A DNA stretch of 64,000 bases from assembly GCA_009760855.2 (NCBI GenBank), contig WPIO01000125.1, forward strand, positions 803,001 to 867,000, written 5' to 3'. This DNA is from Cristatella mucedo. Taxonomy: Eukaryota > Bryozoa > Phylactolaemata > Cristatellidae. A program made the translations under genes and the position numbers. Each line of letters starts with the position of its first letter. Positions within the stretch are counted from its first letter, which is position 1. Shown here piece after piece: positions 38,301-52,821 of this stretch. Under the pieces are notes generated by a model. It made no database searches, had not been told where the DNA came from, and saw only the letters and a program-made list of their open reading frames with translations.

Positions 38301-41300
38301 CCTCTTTTGCGTATCTGAATAACATTTTTTTTGGGCAGCTAAGCCATGTACTGAATACTGGTTTGTAAGCAAATCTTTTGTGATGCATTGCTAAGCATAA
38401 AAGGGAGTATGAGTAGAAAACGTAGCTTCAACATTAAGCTCGACAGTAGGTTTAAGGGGCAGATGGAGTGATGCACACAAGATAGTACTCATGAGGTGGG
38501 AGTGTTTGCATTTAAGTGTGCAGAACTCGAAGGTTGGAGGGGTGGTGTAGAGCAGAAAGAGTTTTCCACAGGACATGAAGCACAGTCTTTGCTTCTTTAG
38601 GACAACTTGAGCTGGATATCCTACCTTTGGATACCTTCGAGGTATGTACTTTTTGAATGTAGGTGTTTTACAGTTCTAACTTAACGACACTTACCGTTCT
38701 CGAACCGGAATTGGGAGTCACTCGAGTTTCTGCGAGTATATGTGCATTGAGCGTCGACGAGTGCATGCATGTGCGAGATGAGTGAACATGGAAGTGTGGC
38801 TTGACTGACCAGTCTCCGAAAAATTTTGAATTTACAGAATCTGAAGGCTAGCTGTGGCCAGACTAAAAAGTTTTGCCGGTGGCAGTAAGAGGAGCCCACT
38901 AATTTCTGTCGCTTGGTTCTTGCTCGAAGGAAGACTTTACTCGGCAAGTACAAAAACAGCCCACCAGACTGAGCATGAATGACTGCAGCTATAAAAGAGT
39001 GGATTCAAGTCGAGTTGTCTTAAGCTCTTAGGTTATTTTCATGCTATACCTGCAGGTAGCTCAGAGTCATTAACCAATCGTTAGCAACAGCATGCCTTCA
39101 AGCTGGGCAGGCTTTAGCCCCTGTCCTTCTGATGTGGCCTGTCAGCAATGGTTCGCAGATGCACCGCAAAATTTTCCCCCTTTTAAATAAAAATAAATAA
39201 TAAATAAATAGATAAAAGTAAATACTAGCTGATTTAACAGCCTCTTTTTGTATAGAGACAGAATAGCCTCTACGGCTATTACCACGGCTTGCAGTGGCGA
39301 TAAAGAATCACCTACCGCAGGATTCGAACCCACGACTTTGGGACCGAGGTCGTGAAAAGCAACCGCCTTACCTAGTGTGCCATCACGGCTTTTACCCCCT
39401 GAAAATTCCACTAGCCCCTCGCGGGCTACTGCCAGCCTTCTAGGGAGGGCCGCCGGATTTAGATAGTGGCTCTACACTAGAGGCTTGCATAGTGATGGCT
39501 CTTCTCCGAGGCGCGTGTTTCTTCTAAGAAGGCAGCCATTTTTTTACAAGGTGAAAAAGGTTTTGGGAGTCGGCTCATCTTCGGTGTGCGTGTTCAGGTT
39601 CGATTCTCGGAGGGGGGCAGCATCAGGTTTTTTTTTTATAAAGGGCAGTCACATTTAGAGCTGCTTTCGGTGACTATTCACGACAGTCTTATGAGGAGTG
39701 CCTGCCTGCCAAGTGTCACCTTTGGCATACAGCTTCACGGCCGACCTAAAGGTTTCTTTTTTAAGAAGAGGCTTAAAGATGCTTGCCGACTGCTTGCCAA
39801 AGGGCAAAGCCACAAGCTCGTCAACAATGGGGTCGTCACCACTTTTTTAAGCAGGACTAGAGAGCCCTTCTGGTCGCTGCGACTTTGGCACAGCACCAGT
39901 GCCGTTCTCCAGAGGAGGCTAGCGTTATTTTTTTTAGGTGTGGCCACATTGGCCTGATGGGAAGCCACTTCTACGGTGCTCAACTTTTCGGGCTGGCCTA
40001 ACTGGGTGCCGAGTTATTTTGAAATGAGGCCCAACCGAGTCTTCTGGGAAGCTTGCTGAAAGGCCTCGGATCTGTGAACCAAAGGCAACTTCCCGGAAGG
40101 ACCCATCAGCCCCGGCCAATCCCATTTTTTTGAGAAACTGATGCTTCGTGCTAAATGCATCCTGCTTGGAAGCCTCTTTGTACTGCATCTAAAAAGAAAT
40201 GAATGGCTTCATTTGGAAGTGACTGATGTGGTATGTGTGAGGTGCACTGCCGGGCAGGTTTACCCTGTTTATAAAAAGATGCATTGAAACTGCTTGCCGA
40301 ATCCACACTACCCGGTAGGCTCTTTGGCTAATTCAGAGAGCAGGCATGCCTCCTTTTCTGCAGAGTCTGCATCTGCATCCCAAAAGCGTGCCGCCTTTCA
40401 GACATCTTTAGAGCCGTCTGTAAAAAGAAATGCGCACTATTCTTGGAGAAGCGGGAGCTGTAGGGCCAAAGCGGCAGGGCCACTCGACAAACCTCTAGAG
40501 CCACCACAAGCCCGGTAACCCATCCATGGAAGCCCGTGCAGGCACTGGGGAGTAGCTACCCGGCTTTTAGAGGAGGGCTAAGGATGGCGAGTTCCCTTCG
40601 GAGCAAGCATACTTGTACCGGTAACTAGTAAGGGGTGGGTGGCTAAAGCCCCCCTCCATCCCTTGCCTGAAAACGTCCAGGAGCAGGCACGTGAAATCAT
40701 ATAGTTGGTGAACAACCTTTCTGTGCTAGAATGCATCCTTGCTAGCTATCTACCATGCTCGGCTGGCCTTCGAAGGTTTGAAGTAGCAGACTGTTTATCA
40801 GTGAAACAAATACGTGTACAAATTATTGGTTTCTTGGGAAGCCAACGTCTTATGATTGCGCTTAGCATTCTTTCATTTGCCCCATGCCACTTTAGTATGC
40901 CTGACTTACGATTCATATCGACATGTGACCATGGCCGTAAATCATTCTTTGCGATAGGAAGGGAATGCATGTGCCACTATTTCCTAATTCTTTAGGCACC
41001 GGTCTCATTAATCGTACTGAAATATTCCACTTGTACCGAACACGTGGTTTCGAGTATCTGTATGGGCGCAGGATTTGTTGCACTGCCTGCCTTGTAATGA
41101 CGGAGGTCTGATGGTTTTGTGGATGGCCAAGGTTCGACAGCTTGAGACAATCATTTCTGTCTTAACTTAGCTTCATTTTAGTTCGTTACTGTGTTATCAC
41201 GTTTCGTAGCATTGGCTTTTTGTTTGTAGCACGGTTCATCTTCCACTGCGATGCAAGTGGGTTTGCCTTTAACGTCGATCCTGTCTTGATCGAGTTATGT

Positions 41301-44300
41301 TCTTACAAACCATCCTTTGTGGGCCACGTTGATACTCCTGAGGAAACATCAAAGCAGCGGGAATCACGTCTCGTTCTCGATCCGAAGCTCGTCGATTCAT
41401 CCAGTCCTTTGAATGTGCTTGGTATGGCACCTGCTAATGCGTGAGATTTATTACATATTGCTATAGGAGATATGCCAATGGGCAGTTTGTGGTGTAACTC
41501 TTCATCGTGTTATTATATGTATTCTTTTCTGATCTTAATGCTGCTGTCTCTGTCTAACGAGTCTATGTGTAGCTTTGGTGCTCTTGCACTATCTAGCTGA
41601 GCTGCAGTCTTGCAGTCTCTCGTACAGGTTAGCTAGAACAATTCCTTATATTTTAGGCTCATCAGTATGTTCCAGTGATGGCAGGTCGGTGCAGAACAAG
41701 CAATCAACTCCTGAAAGCCGTGGAATGCCTCGCCCTGTTGCTGTAGCAACAGCGGCTGTGGCCATCAGCAGCAGCGGCGGCTCATTGGTTGAGGGCATGA
41801 TTCCCTCTAGAAGCCACACACACGACCAGTCAGAAGCTCAAAGGCTGCTACATTTGTCCACGCATCCGTCTTCCTGGCAGTCGATGATTGCCCATTGGCT
41901 CTATCCAGTGTTTCGCTCCCTGGATTTGCATGTAAGTCAGGAATTGTTAAGAGAGTGAGTACGTAGCTTATTGCAGCAATTGCCATGTGCTGATGGTTGC
42001 TCTGTTTGCTGGCCATTCTCAACACTTGTTTCCTGTTGATACCGACGAACCGCCTATGTTGCCATTGTTTGAAGTGGTATTGTCTACTCACATGGAAGCA
42101 TGGGCCTTGAGAGATTTCATTACCTTAAACTTTCCATTTATTTCTACCCATGGCATGCTGTACTTTTATGTCTTCTTCCTGAGCGTTTGCTTGCTTTGGT
42201 CTCACCTGCTCAACCTTAAGCCTGTAAGGTGTGACTAGCTAGATTTATGTGTTGAATGCTTCTCGTGATTTCACATCAAGCAGCTGCCATTACTTCACCT
42301 TTATTTAGTACGACTGTACCTTAAATGAACGTTGCCAGCATTAACTCCTGCTCAACGCACGGCAGAACCCATGTGCTAGCAGCATGATGGAGTTACCCCA
42401 CTCTGTACCAAAGCTGTCTGTTTCATGTGATAAGTAGGTGTTCTAATTGGCCTATTCTGCGTGTACCGAATGCTTTCCACATGGTCGAAACTTCCTTTAC
42501 ACACCTTCATTTTATTACTACTAAATACAGCTAGCTCTTTACATGATTCTCTGGTGACATCATTCTTGTATGCCTTTAACCTTGATCCAGCTTCAACAGC
42601 CAGTTTATTTGCAAGTATTGTTTGTAATCTGTACTCGCGTACACATTTCTTACTGTTGGAATTGTTTATTAAAGGTTTGTGATTATATGTTGTTTGTAGG
42701 ATTATTAAATGGCAGGGTTCTGTTGCTGCTTTTGTTGTTGTTGATGATGTCCATTGCTCAGCCTGTTTACAAAAGCTGCCGAAACTTCTGCCACTTTTAG
42801 GCAGTATAAACAGAGAATGCTTATGGCTTTCTAGTTCATTCTTACGAGGGACGTGGTTTTTTCTTGAAGTGGTAGTATTTGTGGTTAAAAGATTTAGGAC
42901 TCTTTAGGTACGTTTACTGGACCCTCCTTCCTCCAACCTTCTTCCTACTTTGCTGTCTACACCACTTGGATAGGAATCATGGCTTGGAAGCATGGTGGAT
43001 ACTGTGGAACCTGGGTCTCCTGTTTAGCTAAGACTTGCTGAGGCAATGATCTAACGACCAATTAGAACTAGCATGAATGGCTCACCTTCATTAGTAACAG
43101 TGTCTTCATTTAGAAAAGTGATAGGTGACAGCTCGGTAATAATGATGATCGTGGCATATCACGACAGCCTATTTCTATTAGATACACTGACCGACATTGC
43201 AAAACATGCTGTAGCAAAACAATGATTACCACAACCAAATTGCACTACTATCGTTTGTCATGCTTACCATTTTCTTACAATCAAGTTATGCATATCTATC
43301 TCCAAATCAAACCTTTATTTCCCTTATATCTCTAAGAATGGAACATGTAGGAGGAAGGTAAGAAGTTCCTCTGAAGCTCGTTTGAACATAACTAAACTCA
43401 CAGAAAGAAAAAGCATGAAGAAAGTAGGACTAAGTTTGTACTCTCTTCACCCAGTTTTGCAAAGTGTAAGAGGGCTACCCCCTCCGTGCAAGCACTTGAA
43501 TTATAATATTGTGTGTGATCTTGTACTTTCTTTTTAGGTCTCAATTGGTTCTTGTGTGGTGTTCTGTCTCAGTCAGCATGTCTCATTTGGTCGTCATAAT
43601 CACTTTGGGACTTTGCTGTCCGGCTGGCATGACATCCACCGTTGTCAACGTGCACGATTTCCAGTGCTAGTAGTATGTCTTCCCGCTATTACTATTCACA
43701 ATGGAAGCCATCGCAAAGCTGCTGCCATTGCAATTGGTGGCATTGGAGTGGGAACTGCAGCCCCTACCACCCTTAATGCTCACGGTGGAGCAGTGAACGC
43801 AACCTCTTCATCGAGTCTGGGTAAATATTGCTGCCAATCTAGTGCTGAAACATTCCTGCATAGCTGAAATAAGAGGTGCAGTTTTGTGTGTGTGTGCCAG
43901 TGCAAATGCAATGCCATCTTTTGTTGTTTCAAATTACAGGTAGTATCTCCACTCATTGTGAAAGAAGTAGGAGTTTTCTCCATTCATTGTTGAATTTCTT
44001 GCCCAACCCACCCTGTACCCTGTTGCTCTAATTAACAGGATGTAGCTACAGCAGCTCGGCTGCCCATTGGAATAAGCTTGGGATTTTACATGCTGAGTTT
44101 GTCGTTGCATCTGCATGAGCTTGGATAGCAAGCCAATTATTACGAATATTACCCAGTGCTAAGTGTAGCTCGGTGTTTCATGTGGATGCTCGGCAACAGA
44201 TCTTACACTTCTGGCACCGAGTTCAATTAACGAGAATCTACCACGACACTAGCAATACCAAAATTGAATGGTTGGATCCGATGCTAGGGTAGGGAATATC

Positions 44301-47300
44301 ACGTATTGTGCGATGCTCCCCTTCGTGGTTTTTGCGTTTGGTAAAAAATATTGACATTTGATATGAAGGCCTTATTAATCTGTGCAACTAGTTAATGTAT
44401 ATTGGAGGGTTTAGATTTTTAGGTTTCAAGGCCTTGTTTGACCCAGGGGTTTTGGCTTTTGCCTTTACAATCGAGGTCATGGTGCTTACTGTGCTTAGCT
44501 TGTTGCGTTTGACATGGTATGCTTGCTTTGCTGTCATGTTTTTGTTGCCGTCTTGTCGATGTGTGATCCTGAGATCACGGGACATGCAGTTTGATTGCAG
44601 GCTGCAGTCGGCTGCTGCACACTGAGTGATCCGGAGATCACTGGGGGATATGGTTCAATTGCAAGCTGGCACTCTTCACGCAGGCCGTGCATCATGCTGG
44701 CCTGCAATCGAACCACATACCTCCATGATCTCAGGATCACACCGTGTGCAGTGTGATCTCAGAATCACACAGCCTGCAGCATGAAGCAGTGCCGGCCTGC
44801 AATCGAACCGCACTTACCTTTACCACCGAGGTGGTGGCTTGAGGCCTGTCAAATATTTGAAGAGCCTGGCTAGAGATTCCGTTATCTCAGGGCACTATAC
44901 AAATGAACTTTATTTATTTACCAATGGCGCCCGATATGGAGGAGTTTTTTAACTCATTGTTCATGAAACGATAAAGGTTGTATGGATAGCCCTGGATAGC
45001 TCTATTCTAGCCCTGCTGCAGGTATTTTAATGTTCAGCAAAGAAGCAGCAACTGCCTATGAAAGTTTCGAGCAATGGTTATTCTATGACCTGCAGAGACA
45101 GACCAAGGTACAGACAGAAAAAATGGCATCCTGTTAGTGATGATGATGGTGATGAGTGGGTTGATGCTGTTGTATGTTGCATGACATTAATGACCACAGC
45201 AGAGCAGAAACATATAGTTGACCAACGTTGGCCAGCTGCAACAGCATGTGATAGGTGCCTGCATAGCTCACTATCTGTGCTCTTCTCAGAAGTGGCTGTG
45301 TGCAGGTGGTACTGTAAGAGACAAGCCTTCACCAGCTGTACATCGTATAAGCATCTCTAGAGAGCTCCTCGAGCGTGTAATTACAGACAGCTTACATTCT
45401 TAGATAGGCTTATAATTTTTTGCTTTGGCAGTGTGATCATCCACACATAATGTCGTTGTAGGTGCTAATTTGCCGGTCACCGTAGAACTGACCTCAGCTG
45501 CAGTCTATATCCTGGACAGTAGACTTAATGTTCCACCATATTTGCTGCAGCCAGCTTCGGCCACGCTAACCTTGGCGGTGACAGCCAAGGAGCACCAAAC
45601 ACAGACCCCAGAGATGCCGCCGTCGAGCGTGGCAGTGTGTGTGCACTGTGACACTGATGGTGTCTTGCTCGCCGTAGCTGAAGCTCAGGTCAGACAAACT
45701 GCAGAACGAGTGCTGATTGTGCCGATGTGACTGACATTAGACCTACGAGGACAGCAGGCGTGTACATTGCATTGGCATTGTTCTACCTCAGGTTCAAACG
45801 CTACGTGATGTAGTCAGTACTTGGACACGGTTCATGCAGACGTTGGTGGCTGATGGCTCCGAGAAACGAGAACGCCGAGGGCATAAAGCCGATGCGCCTG
45901 AACTGTTTGCTCGCAAGACACAGCAACAGGTCCTAGTGCTTTCCTGTGCTTGCTTGGAGTATGCATGTACTCAGAATGTGCATGTGCTGGTAGCTGAGCG
46001 CGGTTCCAAGATCGAAAGAGTTGCTGTTGCTTTGTCTGTTGAATTTGCTAGAGTAATGCCCGTGCTGACAGGCTGATTCGTTTACTGTCGTTAATACTAA
46101 AGGTAGAAGCAGTGGTTGATATTTTAGCCCCCTCCGGTTCACTTTGTGGTTCTTGGAGAGTGTGTCTGCCGTCTAATTTGCCAAGCCAGCCTTTTATTCG
46201 TGAGACAATTGGTAAGCTATTGGTATGCCTAGGTATGTAACATCCATCGATGTGATTTATATTGCCTAGAGCTGTGACAACGATGCCACCACTTCGGGAA
46301 TCGACGTTGCTGAGCGAAGACCGCTTGGTCCTGGTGTTTCGTCGCAGGCTGCTCCTGCCGGCGCTGGCTCAGTTGCTAGTGCTGGTGCTCCCTTGATGCC
46401 TGTCGTCCATCCTACAGCATCGGCAACTTTCTGGCTCCAGCTTGCTGTTCCTAAATTAGTGGTGGAAGTGACTGCGACCGACCGTGCTCGTGGCAAAGGT
46501 AACTTGCTTATCCCCTGACTTGACAACGTTGAATAGGGAGCTATACGTCCACATCTTTGCCACAGCATTTACGTTGTCCATCTGAGTTTCCCTCTGTGTG
46601 CTTATGCATGCTACAATTGTGCATGGTGCCAGTAACTAATTTGCATACTGCCGTTCCAGTATATTTTAAGTGCCTGAAAGAGATGTACTACTTTTGAGTG
46701 CAATGCAAATATATGATTATTTTTAGCAGTGTGCAAGATCCTAGGGTTTTGAGTCTGTTCAGGCAAGCGTCTAATGTAGTGGCTTAATGTCGTCTAGATA
46801 TACGTGTCGTGAGCACATTCGAAGAGTGGACTTCATCATTGGACATGCAAGACGTGTACTGTAAACTCAGCACCAAGATCTGGGCAATTGACGTTAGCCA
46901 CTTTATTAAAAAGTAAGTGAGTCTATGCAGATATTGTCTCCTTGCATTCATTAAATGCTTTAGATTTTAGTTGCGTTTTTTACACGGAGTAAGCTGCTGC
47001 TTATTATCAGTTTGCCGAGAAAGAATTGGCTGGCCGAGGAGAGAGAGCAAGCTTTGACACATTCTTTTTCGGGTCTACCCACTAATGGCATTTCTGAGAA
47101 GCTTTTGATTTATTTAGCATATTGGAACAGATATCCACCAGTTTATGTTATCTAGTAGTCTGTTTAGCTTTCACCTGGTCAGTTATGAGAAAGTAATGCT
47201 TACCTGATTTTGGCAACTTTGTAATGATCTGCCTAATCTTTCCGAAAAAGCACAAGAGCCTGGTCATGCAGTAATATCTGTGTGAATAATTTAGCTGGTC

Positions 47301-50300
47301 ATAGGAAGTATTCAATAGCAGTTGGATAACCATACGTGGGAAGTACAGCTTAAGTAGACTGATTGTATGTGAGCCTGCTGATAGTCTGTTATGCCTAGTG
47401 CTTTTCATGTAGTGTAGTTCATGCTTGTCTTTATTTATTTTTTAATTGGGGGATTCAAAGCTTCTAGCTTGCTCAATGATAATGTGATATAGCAGTGGTA
47501 GCATTTTCTCCCACGGTACTCGGCTGGCTAGCATGGCCTTGTGGCCTGCACCTTGCCCCTTCGTCTGTTCGTATCCGTGCAAAATGAGGCAAAGACAGGG
47601 CTGATACATGTTCATGTTGAACTTGCAGGTCAAGAGGTCCTGACAGCGGGTTATGGATGAGCGGAGAATGTGGTGGCATTCTTCTTGCATGTGGGCGCCG
47701 CAGACTGGCCCGTGTAGACATTCTTGCCTCTGATACTGATGACGATTGTGAAAGTCCCGTAACATCACGTAATAGTCAAGCCGGGATCCAAAGCCTTGTG
47801 GGACATGGATGGCCCCCAATGCAGCCACAGCTGCTTCAGTTACAGCAACACGCTAAGCATGGTTTTCTGCAAGCAGTCGTGACCCGTGCGCTGGCCGGAA
47901 ACGTTGCTCACAGGCTGCAGCGCTCGGATGGGCATCCGTCCGTCGACGATGGACGGGAACCATTCATGACGTCTTGGTTTCGTGGCAAGGATGCACCACA
48001 ATCGCCTGCATCCCTGCCGGCAGTGCAGCATTGCTCGTCCGGTGGATACATTACTGAGGTTTGCTTGGATCTGCAGCCGTTTGATATAATCCTTCCTGCA
48101 CCTACGTTGGGCAGCCTGGTTCAGGCATTCAGTCCTGGCTCAGATGAGGCAGGCACTTTTGGTCATGTTTGTGAAGCCAACAGTGACTCACGCGGCCGTG
48201 ATGAAGCTGCTGCTTCTGCTCACCCCGCAAAGACACACAAGCCCTGGCTTGTTCATCTCTCAGCTTGCGAACCGAGGCTTCTGCTGCCAGTACGTGTTGC
48301 ACCCCTACAGGTATACATGCAGAGTCTGCTGGCTGGAAAGGCAAGATGACGTTTCGTTTGACAACATAATGCATGTAATGCTTCTCCATTTTCCCAGGCT
48401 GTCGTGAATGTTGGCATCGAGCAACAAGGTAGTTCTGACCATGCTGAGGACAGCAGCCTGGTTGTGATCTTGATGGCACAGTCGCTCGGCTTATTATCTC
48501 AGGCCGAGAACCCACTTCCGAGGCTTGTCATTCATAATGAGCTGTACCGTAAGAAGCAGAAACTGATGGATGTGCTTAGTTCTGATGTCGAAGATCGACA
48601 GTATCAGTTTGATATAAAGGGATGCTGTGCCACAGTTGGTAAGAGGCTTGGCAGTGAGAATGCACTTGCATTTTGCTGTCATCAGGCACGTAGTCTTGTT
48701 CTATCCAGGCTCAAGCACAATTGCTGTTGGGGCTTCGAGATTGTGTGACTTTCAGTTGTCAGTATCTGAGTAAGCTAAATTCTTCACTTCAGGGCGCTTC
48801 TCCGAGCTGATTGTCAAAGAAATACCACTTGAGGATGGCATCTCTTCCGAGAATCCTGCTTTAATATGGAATCGCCACCGTATGCCTTGGTGAGTAATTT
48901 TCCCCATATTTCTTGTTGATATTTCCATGCGTGAATGAATTCGTCAGTTCTCAAGATATGCAACTACTATACAGGATTTGAAGAATTTCCTTAGCGGTTT
49001 TGGCGTATGCTTGCATGACGTTGCTGGGATTTGGAAATTTCCATTCTTGCTTGATGTAGTTGCTTTGTTACTCTACAGTGTGTTGCTACTACATATATTG
49101 CAGGCAAAATCTACCACAACCGCTACATCCAATTGTAGCACCGTTTGACTTACGTGCTGTGTTTGCTCCTGCAATAGTATACAACGGGGTATGTTATTTG
49201 TTATATGCAACCTAAATTTATTTGCAAAGATTTTGTCCTTTTGTTCCTTATTGCATGGCACGTGAAGAAGCCGTGTCTGAATTTTGTATTTACTTGGGCT
49301 TTTATGAATCAGGAGCTAATGTGTGGCCATTCGGTGGAAATCAACCTGATGAGACCAGTGACGATGACAGTCGCCAGCCATCATTTGCTAATCGTGGAGA
49401 ATCTGATCGAATCCTTTTTGGCCTCGATGCAAAGGCCTTCAGAGAAGAAGCAAAACGAAGAGCTGCATGCAGGTACGATGCATTTTGCAGGGACTGTCAG
49501 CATTTCTCATGCAGCATCTGCCTAAAGATTTTGATAAGACACGACCCTCCTTCGACTTTGTGTGGAGCATTCTGCCATTCGTTAGGAAGCTGGTCCTCCT
49601 GGCCTGAAGCTACTGTGGCTAAGAGTTTTACTACTCTCTTAAATACCCGAGCAGCCGTGATGTCTTAGGCATGTAATGAATTCTAGTATTGAGCATGCTC
49701 CAGGGGCTGCTGGCCGCATAAGCTTCCTTGCCTACCAGACTACGAAACTGCTAATATTACACATGACCCGAAGACGTGCACATTACCGTAATACTCACAG
49801 TCTATGAATTTAAATGTGGAAAAATAAAAGTGGCTGCTTTGAATAAGTGCCTTTTGTTAAGAAAAGCAGCTGTCCAGTTCACTAAGGATTGATAGGCATA
49901 ACAAACAAGATAGCTTGCCTCTAAGTGACACGGATGGACATGTTACAACTGCCCCTGTGTTTTATAGTACTTATTGTTATGTGCAGTGGTCTTGAAAAGT
50001 ATCTTCATTTCTGATTGACCAAAGTGATGTGTAGCACTGGTTTCTACAGTCTGCTGTGCACGACCCACCTCGGCGAGACATCGAACGTATGGTAATGAAA
50101 GTCACTGTGCAAGAACACTCTTGGTCATCATTGCATCGCATTTTGTGCTGTCGTGATAGCGTCTTTGCTAAGGATAACTTCAGCAAATCCCATGACTTAT
50201 TGGTTGTAAGCGATCTTACGATTAGTGCAGGAGATAACATTGAACCAATAGTTCTATGGCTGTTCTTGACTAAGTTCAGTCTGGTTGCTGATGCTGGTAT

Positions 50301-52745
50301 GCATTTTTAACCAAATTTCTCAAAACTTCTCGAGGATTGATCAGGCTTCCACGTGTAAGCACCTGGCTGAATTGCACTGTCTTACATTTCTCGGCAAGAC
50401 TCAAATGATCGAACTATATGGGATTTCTTTTTCACTTTGACGTGACGAAGCTCTAGGTCTCTTCTGAATCCTAATAAGCATGTGTAGCAATGTAGTTCAT
50501 GGATGCATGCTTTTTCAAAAATGATTGCTTATGTATTTTGATCTTTCGAGGCAGAATTGTGATATAATTGAACTTGTGCTTTGGGTAGGCCTCAGTTTAC
50601 AGCCTCAGTTAGTGATTTCAGAATTATCACCGGTTTCCCACTATTTTGCATTCAGCATCAGCCGAGATAGTTAAGTACAACTTCTTGGTTTTTGCTATCC
50701 ACCTATTCTTATTATACATACTTTTTTGGCATTTCCGGCCTTTTGTTTCTACTATTGCAATAGGCATACCGATCGGGACTACCCATCTTCAGCCTCTTTC
50801 AGAATGTCAATGGCAATTCTTCATCATATGCCATATTCATTCAGCATGTCTCCTGGCATGCTTTTAAAGCCCCCACGATCGGCCATCGTGGCCATCGTGT
50901 CTAGATTCGGTCTTTGTTTGTTCCTAGCTAGATGCCAATAATAATAGGCATTCTTATAGTGCCCTAAGAGTGCTACATCTCTTGTTAAACACTTAAAATA
51001 CTTTGTAAAGGAAGCAGGTGAATGGTTAGTGATACCATGCTGAGTCAGCACTAGGACTGTACTGAATAGCTTATTTTCACTATATTCTGCTAAATACGAA
51101 TAATTGACTAACTAATCGGCAGACTACGGTTAGTGTGCAGAATAGGTCTACTGACAACATTCAAAATTTAAAATGTAAGCAACAGTTGCAGTTCAGTAAA
51201 ATTTATACATAAACTAAAAGCAAACAGTTAACTGCAGGCAATTTTTCTCTTCACACATATGTTAATGAAGAGTTGCTTGAGCCCACTTGCTGTAGCAGCC
51301 GCATACTCAGAAATAAATGGTATGGAAGCCCTATTAATATTCGTTCCGACCACTACTATTTTGCCTGCTATATGCCGAGCTGGTTTGGTCCAGCGTTTAA
51401 TGTGCTTGCCTCGACCAAGGTGTGGCTGAGGTAGTGAGCTCGAGCCCCGAGGCATTTGTGAAGCCCCTGAATAGAGATTAAATTCTCTTGTGGTGCTATA
51501 CAAATGAATTATATCATTATTATTATATTACTATTTAGCCCCTAAGCGAATACGAAGTGAATATTTGGTCTAGTCATAGTCATAGTATAACCCATAAGTT
51601 TACAAAGGACAATTCACACGGACACAGCCAAAGGTGTGAGGAACTGGTGGGGTTTAAGCTTCTTTTTAGATTTCTTCAGCTCAGGGATATCGTGACGTGA
51701 CTCAGGCTGGAGCAAGTTTCATATTGTGGAGCATGCAAACTAAAGGCATGGTCTCCAAAGTATTTGAGGTTAGTTAGAGGTACAGCTAGACGATTTAAGT
51801 CAGAAGAGCAAGTGGTATAATGGCTAGTCTGATTAGGAAGTAGTTGGTATTGGTTGGCGGGAGCAAGACAATCTAGGGACTTAAGAAATAGTGAATACAC
51901 CTTGAAGTCGATATTCTGCTTGATGGTGAATCAACGCAGGTTGGTGAGAAGTGGTGTAATGTTGCAGTTGCAACGATCGCGACAAAGAAAGCTTGCTGAA
52001 GATTTTTGCACCAACTGTGCAAGTAACGAATTATAGAAGTCGAAATGGAATGTCATAAATGCACGAGGCCACCTGGATGTGATATCCCTGTCTTATTAGG
52101 CTCGAATTTTGGTAATATTAGGTAGATGAAACTAGGCTAACTCGAATGTGGAGCTGATGTGGTGGTCTTATTAAAGGTCACTTTGGAATAGGATGCCCAG
52201 ACTACATGCAGATGCTACAGGAGATATGCTATCGAGCCCATTTTGAGGGTTAGGTTTTTCAATATCTAATAACACTAGCTTTGTCCATAACTATTAAGCT
52301 GCTTTTATCGTCATTCAGTTTGAAAATGTTTGCTTCTATCCTGTTACAAATGCATTCAGTAGGGTCATTAGGTAAGGTTCTGATGTGGGAGCGGTTAAGG
52401 AGATAATCGATGGCCAAAATCGGCATTTTAGATTGGGCATCTGTAATTCTAAGATTTGTTTTTATAGAAGCCAGACTTAGCCTTTGCTGGGATGGACTGT
52501 TAAGATCTACAATAGCCTTCATATGCCTGTCGATGAACAGTCAGTCGTGTTCGTTTGTATGCACTCTCAATTTTAGCTAAGCTGTAAATTTTAGCTAGTT
52601 AGATGTCTTCAATAAACGACAGGCCATCTGGGTGAGGGTGTAGAGTGTGTTTAGCCAGAGAAGCAAAGTCATCCAGAATGTCGGCTAATTCTGTGTTGTA
52701 GCATTCTGGGAGTGAGGGCAGGTCGGAGGGAGAAGCAGCAATGCA

Positions 52746-52821
<76 letters not shown>

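Larger units (their letters stand above)
38047..41229. other. VPS13B intron 13
   Basis: 3.2 kb. Holds a SINE1 copy (39,225-39,395) and an unidentified open-frame block (39,420-40,690). The rest shows nothing known. Confidence 0.55.

Noticed and set aside
38601-38641. 41-bp candidate VPS13B exon with TTTTAG and GTATGT borders ([12 protein letters not shown])
   Set aside because: It would shift the frame. Exon 13 joins exon 14 directly in phase and the protein then aligns without a gap to human VPS13B.
45058-45360. 100-codon plus-strand frame in VPS13B intron 16
   Set aside because: Exon 16 joins exon 17 directly in phase; the frame has no family match.
46266-46568. 100-codon minus-strand frame
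   Set aside because: Shadow of VPS13B exon 19 on the opposite strand.
50588-50672. Open stretch [20 protein letters not shown] after a GGGTAG acceptor, possible exon between 26 and 27
   Set aside because: No acceptable donor before the stop (only ATA|GTTAAG), and exon 26 joins exon 27 in phase without it.
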